From Microbacterium luticocti DSM 19459 (GTDB lineage Bacteria; Actinomycetota; Actinomycetes; Actinomycetales; Microbacteriaceae): a DNA stretch of 64,000 nucleotides. Position 1 is the stretch's first letter, and each line of letters opens with the position of its first letter. Of the stretch, positions 23,831-32,938 are shown one piece after another. A model generated the notes under the pieces. That model saw only the letters and a list, made by a program, of their open reading frames with translations, ran no database searches and was not told the DNA's origin. Where the stretch lies: NCBI RefSeq assembly GCF_000422405.1, contig NZ_AULS01000007.1, positions 1 to 64,000 of the forward strand, written 5' to 3'. Position numbers and translations under genes: made by a program.

Positions 23831-25726
23831 TCAGTCGGCCAGCGCGTGCGCGACCAGGCGCTCGAGCGTCTGCATGCCGTCGCGCGAGAGGATCGACTCG
23901 AGGTGGCCCTGCACCGAGGCGAATCGCGGCCCGCGCAGCGCGTGGACCGCACCGGTGGCATCCGCCGCCACGTCGACCCCGGCCACCCGCGCCGTCCCCG
24001 CTGGGACGACGGCGGTGAACGTGTTGTAGAAACCGATCGAGGCAGGCGTCCCGAACACGTCGACGGTCTTCTGCAGCCCCTGGTGCGGCTGCGCCAGCGG
24101 CTGCAGCGCGAGCCCCACCTGATCGGCGAGGATCTGGTGGCTCAGGCACACCGCCAGCAGCGGGGCGTGCGCGTCGCGGCGCCGCCGCACCACCTCGCGC
24201 ATGCGCGCGATGCGCGGGTTCGTCTTCTCGCGCGGGTCGCCCGGGCCGGGCCCGGCCACGACGAGTTCGGCGGCGTCGATCTCGCCGTCGGTCACCGCGT
24301 CCCACGGCACGATCCGGGCGTTCAGGCCCAGGTGGCGCAGCTGGTGGGCGAGCATCGTGGTGAAGCGGTCTTCGGCGTCGACCACGAGCGCCGAGGTGCC
24401 GGTGAACGGTGTCGTCTCGGCCGGTCCCTGCGGGTTCAGCCAGAACGGGGCCAGGCGCGCGTTGCGCGAGGCGAGCAGAGCGGCCACCCCCGGATCGTCG
24501 GCCAGCAGGCGATGCGTGGCCGGCTCGTCGGGATCTGCGGCATCCGCCCGCGGCACCGCCCCGATCGCCCCGAGGACCCCGGCCGCCTTGCCGTGGGTCT
24601 CGCCCACCTCGCCGTCGGGGTCGGAATGGCGCACCAGGGTGGCGCCGACCGGCACGCGCAGCCGCCCGTCGACCAGGTACGCGGTGCGGATGAGGATCGG
24701 GGCGTCGAGGTCGTGCGTGGGCTCTCCGCTCGCCGGCGCGGCGCGGGGCGTGAACAGGGCGGCGACGCCGGAGTAGTAGCCGCGGGGGGTGGCCTCGTGC
24801 CGGGTGATCACGGTGCACGCGTTCTGCATCGGCGAGCCGGTGACGGTGGGTGCGAACATCGTCTCGCGCAGGATGTCGCGGGGATCGGTCGTGCTGCGCC
24901 CCCGCAGCATGTACTCGGTGTGCGTGAGCCGCGACATCTCCTTCAGGTGCGGTCCGGTGATCCGGCCCCCGTCGGCGCAGACGGCGCTCATCATCTTGAG
25001 CTCTTCGTCGACGACCATGAACAGTTCCTCGGTCTCTTTCGTGGACTGCAGGAACTCGCTCAGGGTCGCCACGGTGGCACCGCCCGCGGGGTGGCGGAAC
25101 GTGCCCGAGATCGGGTTCATCGTCACCACGCCGTCGCGGGCGATGACGTGCGCCTCCGGGCTGGCGCCCACGCACACATGACCCGGGGTCACGACCACGA
25201 ACGTCCAGTACGCGCCGCGCTCGTGCTCGAGCAGGGCGCGGAACCAGGTGAGGGCGGCGGTGACCGCATCGGCGTCGACGGCGGCGGTGAAGTCGCGGCG
25301 GATCACGAAGTTCGCGCCCTCGCCGCGGCCGATCTCGTCGGCGATCACCGTCCGCACGATCCGGGCGTATTCCTCGTCGGGAATGTCGAAGCCCGCATCC
25401 CGCAGCGGCACGGTCTGCGCGGGCAGCGCGGCGACCACCTCGTCGCGGCCCAGCGTGTGGTGCTCGTCCACCACCAGGCAGCGCAGCGGCGCGCCGTCGT
25501 CGTGGCACGCGAAACCGCGCTCTCGCACCTGGCGGAACGGCACGAGCGCGAGCACCTCGCGGGCGCGGCCTGTGGCATCCGTCAACGGGATCTCGGCGAG
25601 CAGGTCGACGTCGACGACGTGCCCGCAGAGCACCTCGACGGTGTCGGCGTCCCGAGCCAGGAGCGCGAACGGGCGGTCACCGGTGCGCAGGGCGTCGAGG
25701 GATGCGTGGACGTGGCTCGGGGTCAT
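23831..25726 (-). CDS. Fused chorismate-amination enzyme, PhzE/TrpEG type
   Basis: A 631-residue fusion of a chorismate-binding TrpE-like domain (first ~410 residues) and a C-terminal glutamine amidotransferase. The TrpE-like part shows ISGTFRHPAGG, FMVVDEELKMMS and MFAPTVTGSPMQNA. The amidotransferase shows VAGPGPGDP, LAVCLSHQIL with nucleophile Cys527, and VQGHLES near the end. Length and the start (VPFRQVRERGFACHDDG) resemble PhzE, which makes 2-amino-2-deoxyisochorismate. Fused anthranilate synthases of actinobacteria are similar. A tryptophan attenuator lies directly upstream, which favours a role in making anthranilate for tryptophan. No other phz or trp gene is nearby. The ATG at 25726 has a GAAAGG ribosome-binding site. 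Confidence 0.88.
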   Translation of the reverse strand: MTPSHVHASLDALRTGDRPFALLARDADTVEVLCGHVVDVDLLAEIPLTDATGRAREVLALVPFRQVRERGFACHDDGAPLRCLVVDEHHTLGRDEVVAALPAQTVPLRDAGFDIPDEEYARIVRTVIADEIGRGEGANFVIRRDFTAAVDADAVTAALTWFRALLEHERGAYWTFVVVTPGHVCVGASPEAHVIARDGVVTMNPISGTFRHPAGGATVATLSEFLQSTKETEELFMVVDEELKMMSAVCADGGRITGPHLKEMSRLTHTEYMLRGRSTTDPRDILRETMFAPTVTGSPMQNACTVITRHEATPRGYYSGVAALFTPRAAPASGEPTHDLDAPILIRTAYLVDGRLRVPVGATLVRHSDPDGEVGETHGKAAGVLGAIGAVPRADAADPDEPATHRLLADDPGVAALLASRNARLAPFWLNPQGPAETTPFTGTSALVVDAEDRFTTMLAHQLRHLGLNARIVPWDAVTDGEIDAAELVVAGPGPGDPREKTNPRIARMREVVRRRRDAHAPLLAVCLSHQILADQVGLALQPLAQPHQGLQKTVDVFGTPASIGFYNTFTAVVPAGTARVAGVDVAADATGAVHALRGPRFASVQGHLESILSRDGMQTLERLVAHALAD

Positions 25727-25764
25727 CGCCGGCCTTTCGGGTCGTCGGGCGGCCTCGACAGGAA

Positions 25765-25812
25765 AGACCGCCACGCGGGCGGTCTGTCGTTGGGTAACGC
25801 GAACACACCGCC
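25765..25812 (-). terminator. Tryptophan attenuator: terminator and antiterminator
   Basis: Read on the minus strand, AGACCGCC (plus 25778-25785), a 5-nt loop and GGCGGTCT (plus 25765-25772) form a terminator hairpin followed by TTCC. Upstream, GGCGGT (plus 25807-25812) can pair either with CCGCC inside the leader ORF (plus 25819-25823) or with ACCGCC of the terminator's left arm. These are the mutually exclusive 1:2, 2:3 and 3:4 pairings of a classical trp attenuator. Confidence 0.85.
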
Positions 25813-25848
25813 TCAGCGGGCGGGCCACCAGGTGCGGTTCGCGATCAT
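25813..25848 (-). CDS. trpL: Tryptophan leader peptide MIANRTWWPAR
   Basis: An 11-codon ORF with two adjacent Trp codons ends just before the antiterminator/terminator region of the PhzE-like gene. A TATCGT box on the minus strand lies 6 nt before the ATG, so the leader is probably translated from a leaderless transcript. Under the usual mechanism, scarcity of Trp-tRNA stalls the ribosome at WW, region 1 stays covered, the 2:3 antiterminator forms and transcription continues. The length, the paired Trp codons and the downstream hairpins match trpL leaders of Streptomyces and Corynebacterium in design. Confidence 0.85.
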   Translation of the reverse strand: MIANRTWWPAR

Positions 25849-25861
25849 GCGGTCACGATAG

Positions 25862-26012
25862 CAGAGACGCCGATGCGCCGTCCGGGCTGTGACGGGCGGC
25901 CGTGACGGGCGGCCGCGGGGGGATCGCGGACCGCCGGCTGTGGCTCTGTTGCTGCGCAGCGGCGGGCCGGCCCGCCCTCTCCGCCGTCTGCGGCGCGGCG
26001 TAGGCTGGGCGC
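25862..26012. promoter_or_regulatory. Divergent region between the trp leader and ispG
   Basis: The plus strand holds TAGGCT at 26001-26006, 6 nt before the ispG GTG (leaderless). A short direct repeat GTGACGGGCGGCCG occurs twice at about 25890-25916. No ORF of note. Confidence 0.6.
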
Positions 26013-27164
26013 GTGCCAGCAGTGAATCTCGGGATGCCGCAACCCCGCCCCGTGCTCGCCCCGCGCCGGCGCAGTCGGCAGATCCGCGTCGGCAAGGTGC
26101 TGGTCGGCGGTGACGCACCGGTCAGCGTGCAGTCGATGACGACCACGCCCACCACCGACATCAACGCCACGCTGCAGCAGATCGCCGAACTGACCGCGGC
26201 CGGTTGCGACATCGTGCGGGTCGCGGTGCCCAGTCAGGACGACGCCGACGCGCTGCCGATCATCGCCCGCAAGAGCCAGATCCCGGTGATCGCCGACATC
26301 CACTTCCAGCCGCGGTACGTGTTCGCCGCGATCGACGCCGGTTGCGGCGGGGTCCGTGTGAACCCCGGCAACATCCGCCAGTTCGACGACAAGGTGGGCG
26401 AGATCGCGAAGGCGGCGAAGGATGCCGGCGTCTCGCTGCGCATCGGAGTCAACGCCGGGTCGCTCGACAAGCGGCTGCTGCACAGATACGGCACCGCCAC
26501 CCCTGAGGCGCTCGTCGAGAGCGCGGTGTGGGAGGCGTCGCTGTTCGAGGAGCACGACTTCCACGACTTCAAGATCTCGGTCAAGCACCACGACCCGGTG
26601 GTGATGGTGAAGGCGTACCGGCTGCTCGCCGAGCGCGGCGACTGGCCGCTGCACCTGGGCGTGACCGAGGCGGGTCCCGCCTTTCAGGGCACGATCAAAT
26701 CGGCCACGGCCTTCGGCATCCTGTTGGGCGAGGGCATCGGCGACACGATCCGGGTGTCGCTGTCGGCGCCGCCGGTCGAAGAGGTCAAGGTCGGGCTGCA
26801 GATCCTGCAGTCGCTGGGTTTGCGCGAGCGCACCCTCGAGATCGTGTCATGCCCGTCGTGCGGGCGCGCGCAGGTCGACGTGTACACCCTCGCCGACTCG
26901 GTGACCGAGGGCTTGAAGGATCTCACCGTGCCGCTGCGGGTCGCCGTGATGGGATGCGTCGTGAACGGCCCCGGCGAGGCCCGCGAGGCCGACCTGGGGG
27001 TGGCATCCGGCAACGGCAAGGGGCAGATCTTCGTGAAGGGCGAGGTCGTCAAGACCGTGCCCGAGGCCGAGATCGTGCAGACCCTCATCGCCGAGGCGAA
27101 CCGGATCGCCGCCGAGATGGGGCCCGACGCCGGCATCGGCACCGCCCAGGTCGTCACCGCCTGA
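26013..27164 (+). CDS. ispG: 4-hydroxy-3-methylbut-2-enyl diphosphate synthase
   Basis: A 383-residue iron-sulfur enzyme (GcpE/IspG) that reductively opens the ring of MEcPP to HMBPP, the penultimate step of the MEP pathway. The 4Fe-4S ligands are visible as Cys280 and Cys283 (VSCPSCGR) and Cys315 ([11 protein letters not shown]). The TIM-barrel part has [29 protein letters not shown] and RIGVNAGSL. The GTG start follows TAGGCT at 6 nt spacing, indicating leaderless transcription. It completes the dxr-rseP-ispG set. Confidence 0.97.
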   Translation: MPAVNLGMPQPRPVLAPRRRSRQIRVGKVLVGGDAPVSVQSMTTTPTTDINATLQQIAELTAAGCDIVRVAVPSQDDADALPIIARKSQIPVIADIHFQPRYVFAAIDAGCGGVRVNPGNIRQFDDKVGEIAKAAKDAGVSLRIGVNAGSLDKRLLHRYGTATPEALVESAVWEASLFEEHDFHDFKISVKHHDPVVMVKAYRLLAERGDWPLHLGVTEAGPAFQGTIKSATAFGILLGEGIGDTIRVSLSAPPVEEVKVGLQILQSLGLRERTLEIVSCPSCGRAQVDVYTLADSVTEGLKDLTVPLRVAVMGCVVNGPGEAREADLGVASGNGKGQIFVKGEVVKTVPEAEIVQTLIAEANRIAAEMGPDAGIGTAQVVTA

Positions 27165-27208
27165 CCGCCCCGCCGGGTTGGTAGTCTCGCTGAGGCAGAA
27201 GGAGGCCC

Positions 27209-28057
27209 ATGTCGGCGACGATCGTGACATTCCCCGAGGGTGCGGTGACCGGTGAGGCCACCGTGGTGCAGGTGGCCGGTGACGTGGTGGTGCTGGACGC
27301 CACGCCGTTCCACCCCGTCGACCACACCTGGCCCGACCAGCCCGGCGACGACGGCCTGCTGCACGCCGGCGGCGAGAACGCGCGCGTGGTCGAGGCGGTG
27401 ATGGCGGCGACGGATGCCTCGGGCTCCCTCTTCGTCGGCGAGGACATCCCCGTCAAGCGGGGTACCGAGGGGTGGACCTGGCTGGTCGGGCACCGGCTCG
27501 ACAGGCCCGCGCCCGCGTGGCTCGCGCCCGCAGCGGTGGTGCACGCCGAGGTGGATGCGGTGCGCCGCGGCGGACTGAGCCGCGGGCACACGGCCTGCCA
27601 CCTGGCATCCCTCGCCCTCGATCTGGCCCTCGCCGATCTGTGGCGCAAGGACCCCGGCCCCGACGCCCTGGGCAATCCGGACTTCGAGGGACGCGCGAAC
27701 CAGACCAGCCGCATCCATGAAGACGGCGCGGTCGACGAGTATCGGCTGGGCAAGAGCCTGCGCAAGGCGGGGTTCGACACCGAGGGATTCGCCGCGACGC
27801 TCGCCGACCGGCAGCAGCGCATCAACGCGCAGCTGGCCGCATGGGTGGCGGCGGGGTCGGCGAGCCGGGTCGTGACCGACGGCCCCACCATCATCGACCG
27901 GCGCCGCTGGGAGTGCGACCTGCCCGAGGGCACCGCGTCGATCCCGTGCGGCGGCACCCACGTGCACGCCCTGTCGGAGTTCGCCGCGATCACGGTCGAA
28001 CTCGACCTGCCCGACCCACAGCTGCTCGTGATGACCACCACCGCCACGCCGCGGTGA
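27209..28057 (+). CDS. AlaX-like tRNA-editing metalloprotein
   Basis: A 282-residue protein related to the editing domain of alanyl- and threonyl-tRNA synthetases. The zinc motifs are GHTACH (His127, His131) and IPCGGTH (Cys247, His251). AlaX-type proteins hydrolyse mischarged Ser- or Gly-tRNA(Ala) in trans. The N-terminal half (LDATPFHPVDHTWPDQPGDDG) resembles the beta-barrel domain of AlaX. There is no synthetase core. A -10-like TAGTCT (27181-27186) and an AAGGAGG ribosome-binding site precede the ATG. It is 44 bp downstream of ispG and convergent with pcp. Confidence 0.87.
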   Translation: MSATIVTFPEGAVTGEATVVQVAGDVVVLDATPFHPVDHTWPDQPGDDGLLHAGGENARVVEAVMAATDASGSLFVGEDIPVKRGTEGWTWLVGHRLDRPAPAWLAPAAVVHAEVDAVRRGGLSRGHTACHLASLALDLALADLWRKDPGPDALGNPDFEGRANQTSRIHEDGAVDEYRLGKSLRKAGFDTEGFAATLADRQQRINAQLAAWVAAGSASRVVTDGPTIIDRRRWECDLPEGTASIPCGGTHVHALSEFAAITVELDLPDPQLLVMTTTATPR

Positions 28058-28076
28058 GCCCTTCGGCCGGCGCGGC

Positions 28077-28709
28077 TCAGTGCAGCGCGCCGCCGGGAGT
28101 CGCCGCATCCGTCGCCTCGTCGAGCGCGGTGCGCGCGGCGATCACCAGGGCACGTGCCATGTCGGCGACGGGCAGCTCGGGCTCGCCGCGCGGCGCCTGC
28201 CCGGTGCCCCACGGCACATGGATGAACCCCGCCCGCACGCCCGGCCTGGCGGCATCCATCGCGTGGGCGAACACGTGGTTGCACACGTAGCTGCCGGCCG
28301 ACAGCGACAGTGCGCACGGGATGCCGCTGCCCGACACCGCGGCCACGATGCGCTTGACCGGCAGCGTTGCGAACCAGGCCGGCGGGCCGCCCGGCACGCA
28401 CGGCACGTCGACCGGCTGCGCGCCCGCGTTGTCGGGGATGCCGGCGTCCACGAGGTTCACCGCGACCCGCTCCACGCTGACCGCCGGCCGGCCGCCGGCG
28501 AGCCCGGTGGCGATCACGACGTCGGGGTCGTGCGCGGCGATGAGCTCGCGCAGCCGGCGCGCGGCGCCGTCGAAGGTCACCGGCAACACCGCCGTCACCA
28601 GCGGCTCCGGTCCCGGCCACAGGTCTGCGGCCAGGCGCACCGCCTCGGCGGACGGGTTCACCCGGTCGGTGGCGAACGGCTCGAAACCGGTGAGCAGGAT
28701 GCCGGCCAT
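28077..28709 (-). CDS. pcp: Pyroglutamyl-peptidase I
   Basis: A 210-residue cysteine peptidase that removes N-terminal pyroglutamate from peptides in the cytosol. The catalytic triad is recognisable: Glu80 (VSVERVAVN), Cys143 (GSYVCNHVF) and His164 (GFIHVPW). The GFEPFATDRVNPS segment near the start is the family signature. Its ATG overlaps the stop of the upstream RNB nuclease gene (TGATG), so the two are translationally coupled. Confidence 0.95.
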   Translation of the reverse strand: MAGILLTGFEPFATDRVNPSAEAVRLAADLWPGPEPLVTAVLPVTFDGAARRLRELIAAHDPDVVIATGLAGGRPAVSVERVAVNLVDAGIPDNAGAQPVDVPCVPGGPPAWFATLPVKRIVAAVSGSGIPCALSLSAGSYVCNHVFAHAMDAARPGVRAGFIHVPWGTGQAPRGEPELPVADMARALVIAARTALDEATDAATPGGALH

Positions 28710-30160
28710 CAGTGCGCCTCCTCGGATGCGGGGACCATGACGATCTCACCGGTGGCGATGTCGGCGCGCTGCAGCCGCACCTGCACCGTCGACCCCGGTT
28801 CAACCTCGAGCCCGTCCACCACGACGCTCACCAGCGGGTCGTCCAGCTGCACCCGCACGCCGTCGCCGCGGCGGCCCAGTGCCACGCCGCGGAACGTGCG
28901 CCCGATGCGGCCGTGCAGCACCGCCGCCTCGACGCGGTCGATGCTCGCGGCATCCAAGCGGGAGGCCAGGCCGTTGCTGCGCCCCATGATCTTCGGCAGT
29001 TCGGTCAGGCTCTCGCGTGCCCACCCCGGCACCTCGCGCCCGTTCGACAGCGCCTCGCACACCACCAGACACCACCGGTCGACCAGCCGTCGCAGCGGGG
29101 CCGTGGTGTGCGCGTACGGTGCGGCGATCGCCGATTGCAGCGGGTCGGCGGGCGGCGTGCCGTCGAACGCGGCATAACCGGCGCCGCGGAACAGCCGGGT
29201 CGCGGCATCCCGGATCGCCAGTGTCTTCGGGTCGTCGCCGCGCAGCGTCCGCAGATACTCGCCGTACCCCATCCCGCTCGGCCACGGCGTGCCCAGTGCC
29301 ACCGTCTGCGCACGGAACGTCGCGACGTCGTCGGCATCGGCCGCCGGCATGGTGCGCAGGATGCCGACCCCGCCGTCCAGCATGATGCGGGCCGCGGCCA
29401 TGCCGGTGAGCAGCGACACCTGCGCGTTCCAGTCCTCGATCGGCAGGGTCGCGCGTCGTCGCAGCTCGTACCCGGTGGGCGTGGCGGCCACCTCGATCTC
29501 GGGGGAGTTCAGGCTCGCGCCGCCCCGTTCCTGCTCGCGCTCGGCCCGCGCGGCGCCGAACCACGGCAGCGCCGCCAACGCCGCCGGGGCGCTGCCGTCG
29601 TCGACGGCCCGCTGCGCCTCGGGGTAGCTCCACTGCCGGCGCGACCGCACCACGGCGCGGGTCAGCGTGACCTGAGTCGGCTCGGCCCGCTCGTCCAGCT
29701 CGAACCGCCACACGAACGCGCGCCGGTCCACGCCCGGCAACAGCGACGCTGCGCCTTCGCTCAGCACACGCGGGTGCAGCGGGATCGTCCCGTCGACGGC
29801 GTACAGCGTCTCGCCGCGGGCGCGGGCCGCGGCATCCACCGCGCCCGCCGGCGTCACGAACGCGGGCACGTCGGCGATGGCGTAGTGCAGGATGCCACCG
29901 GTCGCGGTCCGTTCCAGATGCAGTGCCTGATCGAGGTCGCGTGAGCCCTCGGGGTCGATGGTGAGGAACTCGATCTCGCGCAGATCGGCCAGCTCGGCCG
30001 ACGGCGTCGCCGGCACATCGCGGGCGGCGGCATCCGCCTCGGCGGTCACCTCGTCGGGGAAGGGGCCGGGCAACTCCAGCTCGTCGTGCAGGGCGGCCAG
30101 CGACGCCGCCAGGGCGTTGCCGGCGGCGGCGGAGATCAGGTGAGGGCGACGACCGGGCAC
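28709..30160 (-). CDS. RNB-domain exoribonuclease (RNase II/R family)
   Basis: A 483-residue protein built around the RNB catalytic domain, a 3'-to-5' RNA exonuclease. The metal-binding Asp cluster is [17 protein letters not shown] (Asp69, Asp75, Asp77). Later comes [15 protein letters not shown], a typical RNB substrate-channel segment, and the C-terminus resembles a short S1-like barrel. N-terminal cold-shock domains of full-length RNase R are absent, as in many actinobacterial homologues. The GTG at 30160 lies 6 nt after TACACT on the minus strand, suggesting leaderless transcription. It is divergent from proS and coupled to pcp. Confidence 0.92.
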   Translation of the reverse strand: MPGRRPHLISAAAGNALAASLAALHDELELPGPFPDEVTAEADAAARDVPATPSAELADLREIEFLTIDPEGSRDLDQALHLERTATGGILHYAIADVPAFVTPAGAVDAAARARGETLYAVDGTIPLHPRVLSEGAASLLPGVDRRAFVWRFELDERAEPTQVTLTRAVVRSRRQWSYPEAQRAVDDGSAPAALAALPWFGAARAEREQERGGASLNSPEIEVAATPTGYELRRRATLPIEDWNAQVSLLTGMAAARIMLDGGVGILRTMPAADADDVATFRAQTVALGTPWPSGMGYGEYLRTLRGDDPKTLAIRDAATRLFRGAGYAAFDGTPPADPLQSAIAAPYAHTTAPLRRLVDRWCLVVCEALSNGREVPGWARESLTELPKIMGRSNGLASRLDAASIDRVEAAVLHGRIGRTFRGVALGRRGDGVRVQLDDPLVSVVVDGLEVEPGSTVQVRLQRADIATGEIVMVPASEEAH

Positions 30161-30227
30161 GCGCCAAGTGTACGCATCGTCATCGCGCGGGCCGCGGCAT
30201 CCGTCGCCCGTAGACTGGGGGATCGTG
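30158..30227. promoter_or_regulatory. Back-to-back leaderless promoters of the RNB gene and proS
   Basis: The 64-bp gap holds TACACT on the minus strand (plus 30167-30172, 6 nt from GTG 30160) and TAGACT on the plus strand (30211-30216, 8 nt from GTG 30225). Neither gene has a Shine-Dalgarno. Confidence 0.6.
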
Positions 30228-31982
30228 GTCACTCGTCTGTCGAAGTTCTTCGTCCGCACGCTCAGGGAAGACCCCGCCGAGGCGGAGGTCCAAAGCCACA
30301 AGCTGCTCGTGCGCGCGGGGTACATCCGGCGGCAGGCCGCGGGCGTGTTCGCCTGGCTGCCGCTGGGGCTGCGGGTGAAGGCGAAGATCGAGCGCATCAT
30401 CCGCGAAGAGATGGATGCGGCGGGTGCGCAGGAGGTGCACTTCCCCGCGCTCATGCCGCGCGAGCCCTATCAGGCCACCGGCCGGTGGGACGAGTACGGT
30501 GAGCTGCTGTTCCGGCTGCAGGACCGCAAGGGTGCCGACTATCTGCTCGCGCCCACCCACGAAGAGGCGTTCACGCTGCTGGTCAAAGACCTGTATTCGT
30601 CGTACAAGGACCTTCCGCTGTCGCTGTATCAGATCCAGGACAAGTACCGCGATGAGGCGCGCCCCCGCGCGGGCCTGCTGCGCGGCCGCGAGTTCACGAT
30701 GAAGGACGCGTACTCGTTCGACGTCGACGAGGCCGGCCTGGACGCCAGCTACCAGGCGCAGCGCGACGCCTACGAGCGCATCTTCACGCGCCTGGGGCTC
30801 GACTACGTCATCGTGCAGGCGGATGCCGGTGCCATGGGCGGATCGCGCAGCGAAGAGTTCCTGCACCCGACCCCGGTGGGGGAGGACACCTTCGTGCGCT
30901 CGGACGCCGGATACGCCGCGAACGTCGAGGCGTTCACCACGGTCGCCCCCGACCCGATCCCCGTCGACTCTCAGCCCGCACCGGTCATCTTCGACTCGCC
31001 GGACACGCCCACGATCGAGACTCTTGTCGCCCACTCGAACGCGGTGCTGGACGGCGAGTACACCGCCGCCGACACCCTCAAGAACGTCGTGCTCGCCCTC
31101 ACCCACCTCGACGGCACGCGCGAACTGGTGGTGGTCGGCATCCCCGGCGACCGCGACGTCGACGACAAGCGCGCCGAGGTGGCCTTCGCCCCCGCCGCCG
31201 TCGAAGCGGCCACCCCGGAGGACTTCGCGAAGCATCCGGGCCTGGTCAAGGGCTACATCGGTCCGTGGTCCGAGTCGGGCCCGGTGCTCGGCGAGCAGTC
31301 CACGACCGGCATCCGCTACCTGCTCGACCCGCGCGTGGTGGACGGTTCCCGCTGGATCACCGGCGCGAACATCGACCAGAAGCACGTGCACTCGCTCGTG
31401 GCCGGGCGCGACTTCACCGCCGACGGGTACGTCGAGGTCGCCACGGTGCGCGAGGGCGACCCCGCGCCCGACGGCTCCGGCCCGGTGACCCTGGCCCGCG
31501 GCATGGAGATCGGGCACGTCTTCCAGCTCGGCCGCAAGTACGCCGAGGCGCTCGGGCTGAAGGTGCTCGACGAGAACGGCAAGCTCGTCACCGTGACCAT
31601 GGGTTCGTACGGCATCGGTGTGACCCGCATCCTCGCGATCATCGCCGAAGAGAACAACGACGAGAAGGGTCTGATCTGGCCGGCCTCGGTCGCGCCGTTC
31701 GACGTGCACGTCGTGGCCACCGGCAAGGACCAGACCGCGTTCGCGCTGGCCGAACGGGTGTCGGCACAGCTCGAGGACGCCGGACTCGACGTGCTCTACG
31801 ACGACCGGCCGAAGGTCTCGCCGGGGGTGAAGTTCGGCGACGCCGAGCTGATCGGCGTGCCGCACGTGCTCGTCGCCGGCCGAGGCGCCGCCGACGGCGA
31901 GGTCGAGCTGTGGAACCGCCGTACCGGTGCGCGCGAGACGCTGCCGGCCGCCGAGGCGGTCGCACGGCTGTCCGCCCGCTGA
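30225..31982 (+). CDS. proS: Prolyl-tRNA synthetase
   Basis: A 585-residue class II aminoacyl-tRNA synthetase of the bacterial type, charging tRNA(Pro). Motif 2 and neighbours appear as [35 protein letters not shown] and MKDAYSFD. Motif 3 is [12 protein letters not shown]. An insertion editing domain lies between (about 220-400, with [11 protein letters not shown] and [12 protein letters not shown]), and the anticodon-binding domain follows ([13 protein letters not shown]). The GTG start follows TAGACT at 8 nt. It opens the translation block that continues with nusA and infB. Confidence 0.97.
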   Translation: MVTRLSKFFVRTLREDPAEAEVQSHKLLVRAGYIRRQAAGVFAWLPLGLRVKAKIERIIREEMDAAGAQEVHFPALMPREPYQATGRWDEYGELLFRLQDRKGADYLLAPTHEEAFTLLVKDLYSSYKDLPLSLYQIQDKYRDEARPRAGLLRGREFTMKDAYSFDVDEAGLDASYQAQRDAYERIFTRLGLDYVIVQADAGAMGGSRSEEFLHPTPVGEDTFVRSDAGYAANVEAFTTVAPDPIPVDSQPAPVIFDSPDTPTIETLVAHSNAVLDGEYTAADTLKNVVLALTHLDGTRELVVVGIPGDRDVDDKRAEVAFAPAAVEAATPEDFAKHPGLVKGYIGPWSESGPVLGEQSTTGIRYLLDPRVVDGSRWITGANIDQKHVHSLVAGRDFTADGYVEVATVREGDPAPDGSGPVTLARGMEIGHVFQLGRKYAEALGLKVLDENGKLVTVTMGSYGIGVTRILAIIAEENNDEKGLIWPASVAPFDVHVVATGKDQTAFALAERVSAQLEDAGLDVLYDDRPKVSPGVKFGDAELIGVPHVLVAGRGAADGEVELWNRRTGARETLPAAEAVARLSAR

Positions 31983-32033
31983 CGCCGGCACGGCGCCCGA
32001 TCGGGGCGGTCGGCGGCAGGCGCCGGGGGGATG

Positions 32034-32846
32034 TCACAGACCGAACTCGCGGCGGATCCGGTCGCGGATCGACACGTCGTCGCGGCGGTCCCAGAAGAAG
32101 CGCAGCTTGCGGGCGATCACCGAGTCGCCCTCGGGCTTGTCTTCGAGCACGAACGCGGCGAACGATTCGGCGTAGTCCTCGACGACGTTGGTGGCGGCGT
32201 AGTCGCTGACGAAGTCGTCCTCATGGCGTTGGTAGAACCGCCGGGCGCGGTCGGCGTCGTCGTTCTCGGGGCCGGGGGCGTTCGTGTAGTGCGACCAGAA
32301 CTGTTCGTCGAACTGCGTGAGCGCGGCGCCGGGCCGCAGGCATCCGTCGCTCAGATCGACCGTGCGGCAGCGGGTGCCGGCGTCGTCGTACTGCGATGGC
32401 TGCAGGCTGCGGATGTGCGCGTACTCGTGGATGAACGTCTCCAGCAGCAGGTCGCGGTCGTCGGCGATCGCGGCGTTGGCGGCGAGCGTCCAGCGGCCGG
32501 GGTCGTCTGTGTCCGCCGTCACGTAGGCGAGCGTGTCGCTGGTGGGTGCATCGCCCACCCGGTAGCCGCTGATCACCTGCGCCGTGTAGGCGGGGGTGAG
32601 CACACGCCGGAACATCTGCCACATGCGCAAGGCGGCGCCGGTCGCCGCCGGGTGCAGGTCGCCGCGCCGGTCGACCCGATAGACGGTGACCGAGCCCAGG
32701 TCGTCGTCGTGCTCCCACACCCGGTCGGCCGCGGGTCCGGGCCGGAACGAGACGGCACCGCACCCGGTCACAAGCAGGCACAGGGTCAGCAGCAGCACCG
32801 GGACGGCGCGGTACGGCCGTCCGGCACGGGCACAGTGATCTCGCAT
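32034..32846 (-). CDS. Lipoprotein with a zinc-metallopeptidase motif
   Basis: A 270-residue exported protein with lipobox VTGC (Cys29). A gluzincin-like HExxH reads FIHEYAHIRSL (His140, Glu141, His144). A likely third ligand region is VVEDYAESFAAF (Glu223 or Glu227), 80 residues on, which is the usual arrangement of gluzincins. Cys160 and Cys169 may form a disulfide. I cannot place it in a named family. It would act on the outer face of the membrane. A -10-like TAGCGT on the minus strand lies 8 nt before the ATG. It is convergent with proS. Confidence 0.75.
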   Translation of the reverse strand: MRDHCARAGRPYRAVPVLLLTLCLLVTGCGAVSFRPGPAADRVWEHDDDLGSVTVYRVDRRGDLHPAATGAALRMWQMFRRVLTPAYTAQVISGYRVGDAPTSDTLAYVTADTDDPGRWTLAANAAIADDRDLLLETFIHEYAHIRSLQPSQYDDAGTRCRTVDLSDGCLRPGAALTQFDEQFWSHYTNAPGPENDDADRARRFYQRHEDDFVSDYAATNVVEDYAESFAAFVLEDKPEGDSVIARKLRFFWDRRDDVSIRDRIRREFGL

Positions 32847-32938
32847 CGCGCCATACGCTACCCGGGGATCGCACGGTCATCGCCCGGTGTCCGGTGTGCG
32901 AGAGCGAAGACGGCACACATCGGTGGGAAGGTGGACGC

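Noticed and set aside
23786..25861. Plus-strand open frame of 691 codons opposite the PhzE-like gene
   Set aside because: Antisense shadow. The minus-strand product has all family motifs and an upstream attenuator.
31983..32033. Terminator between proS and the lipoprotein protease
   Set aside because: Only a weak CGCCC/GGGCG pairing with a 5-bp stem is visible; not enough to call.
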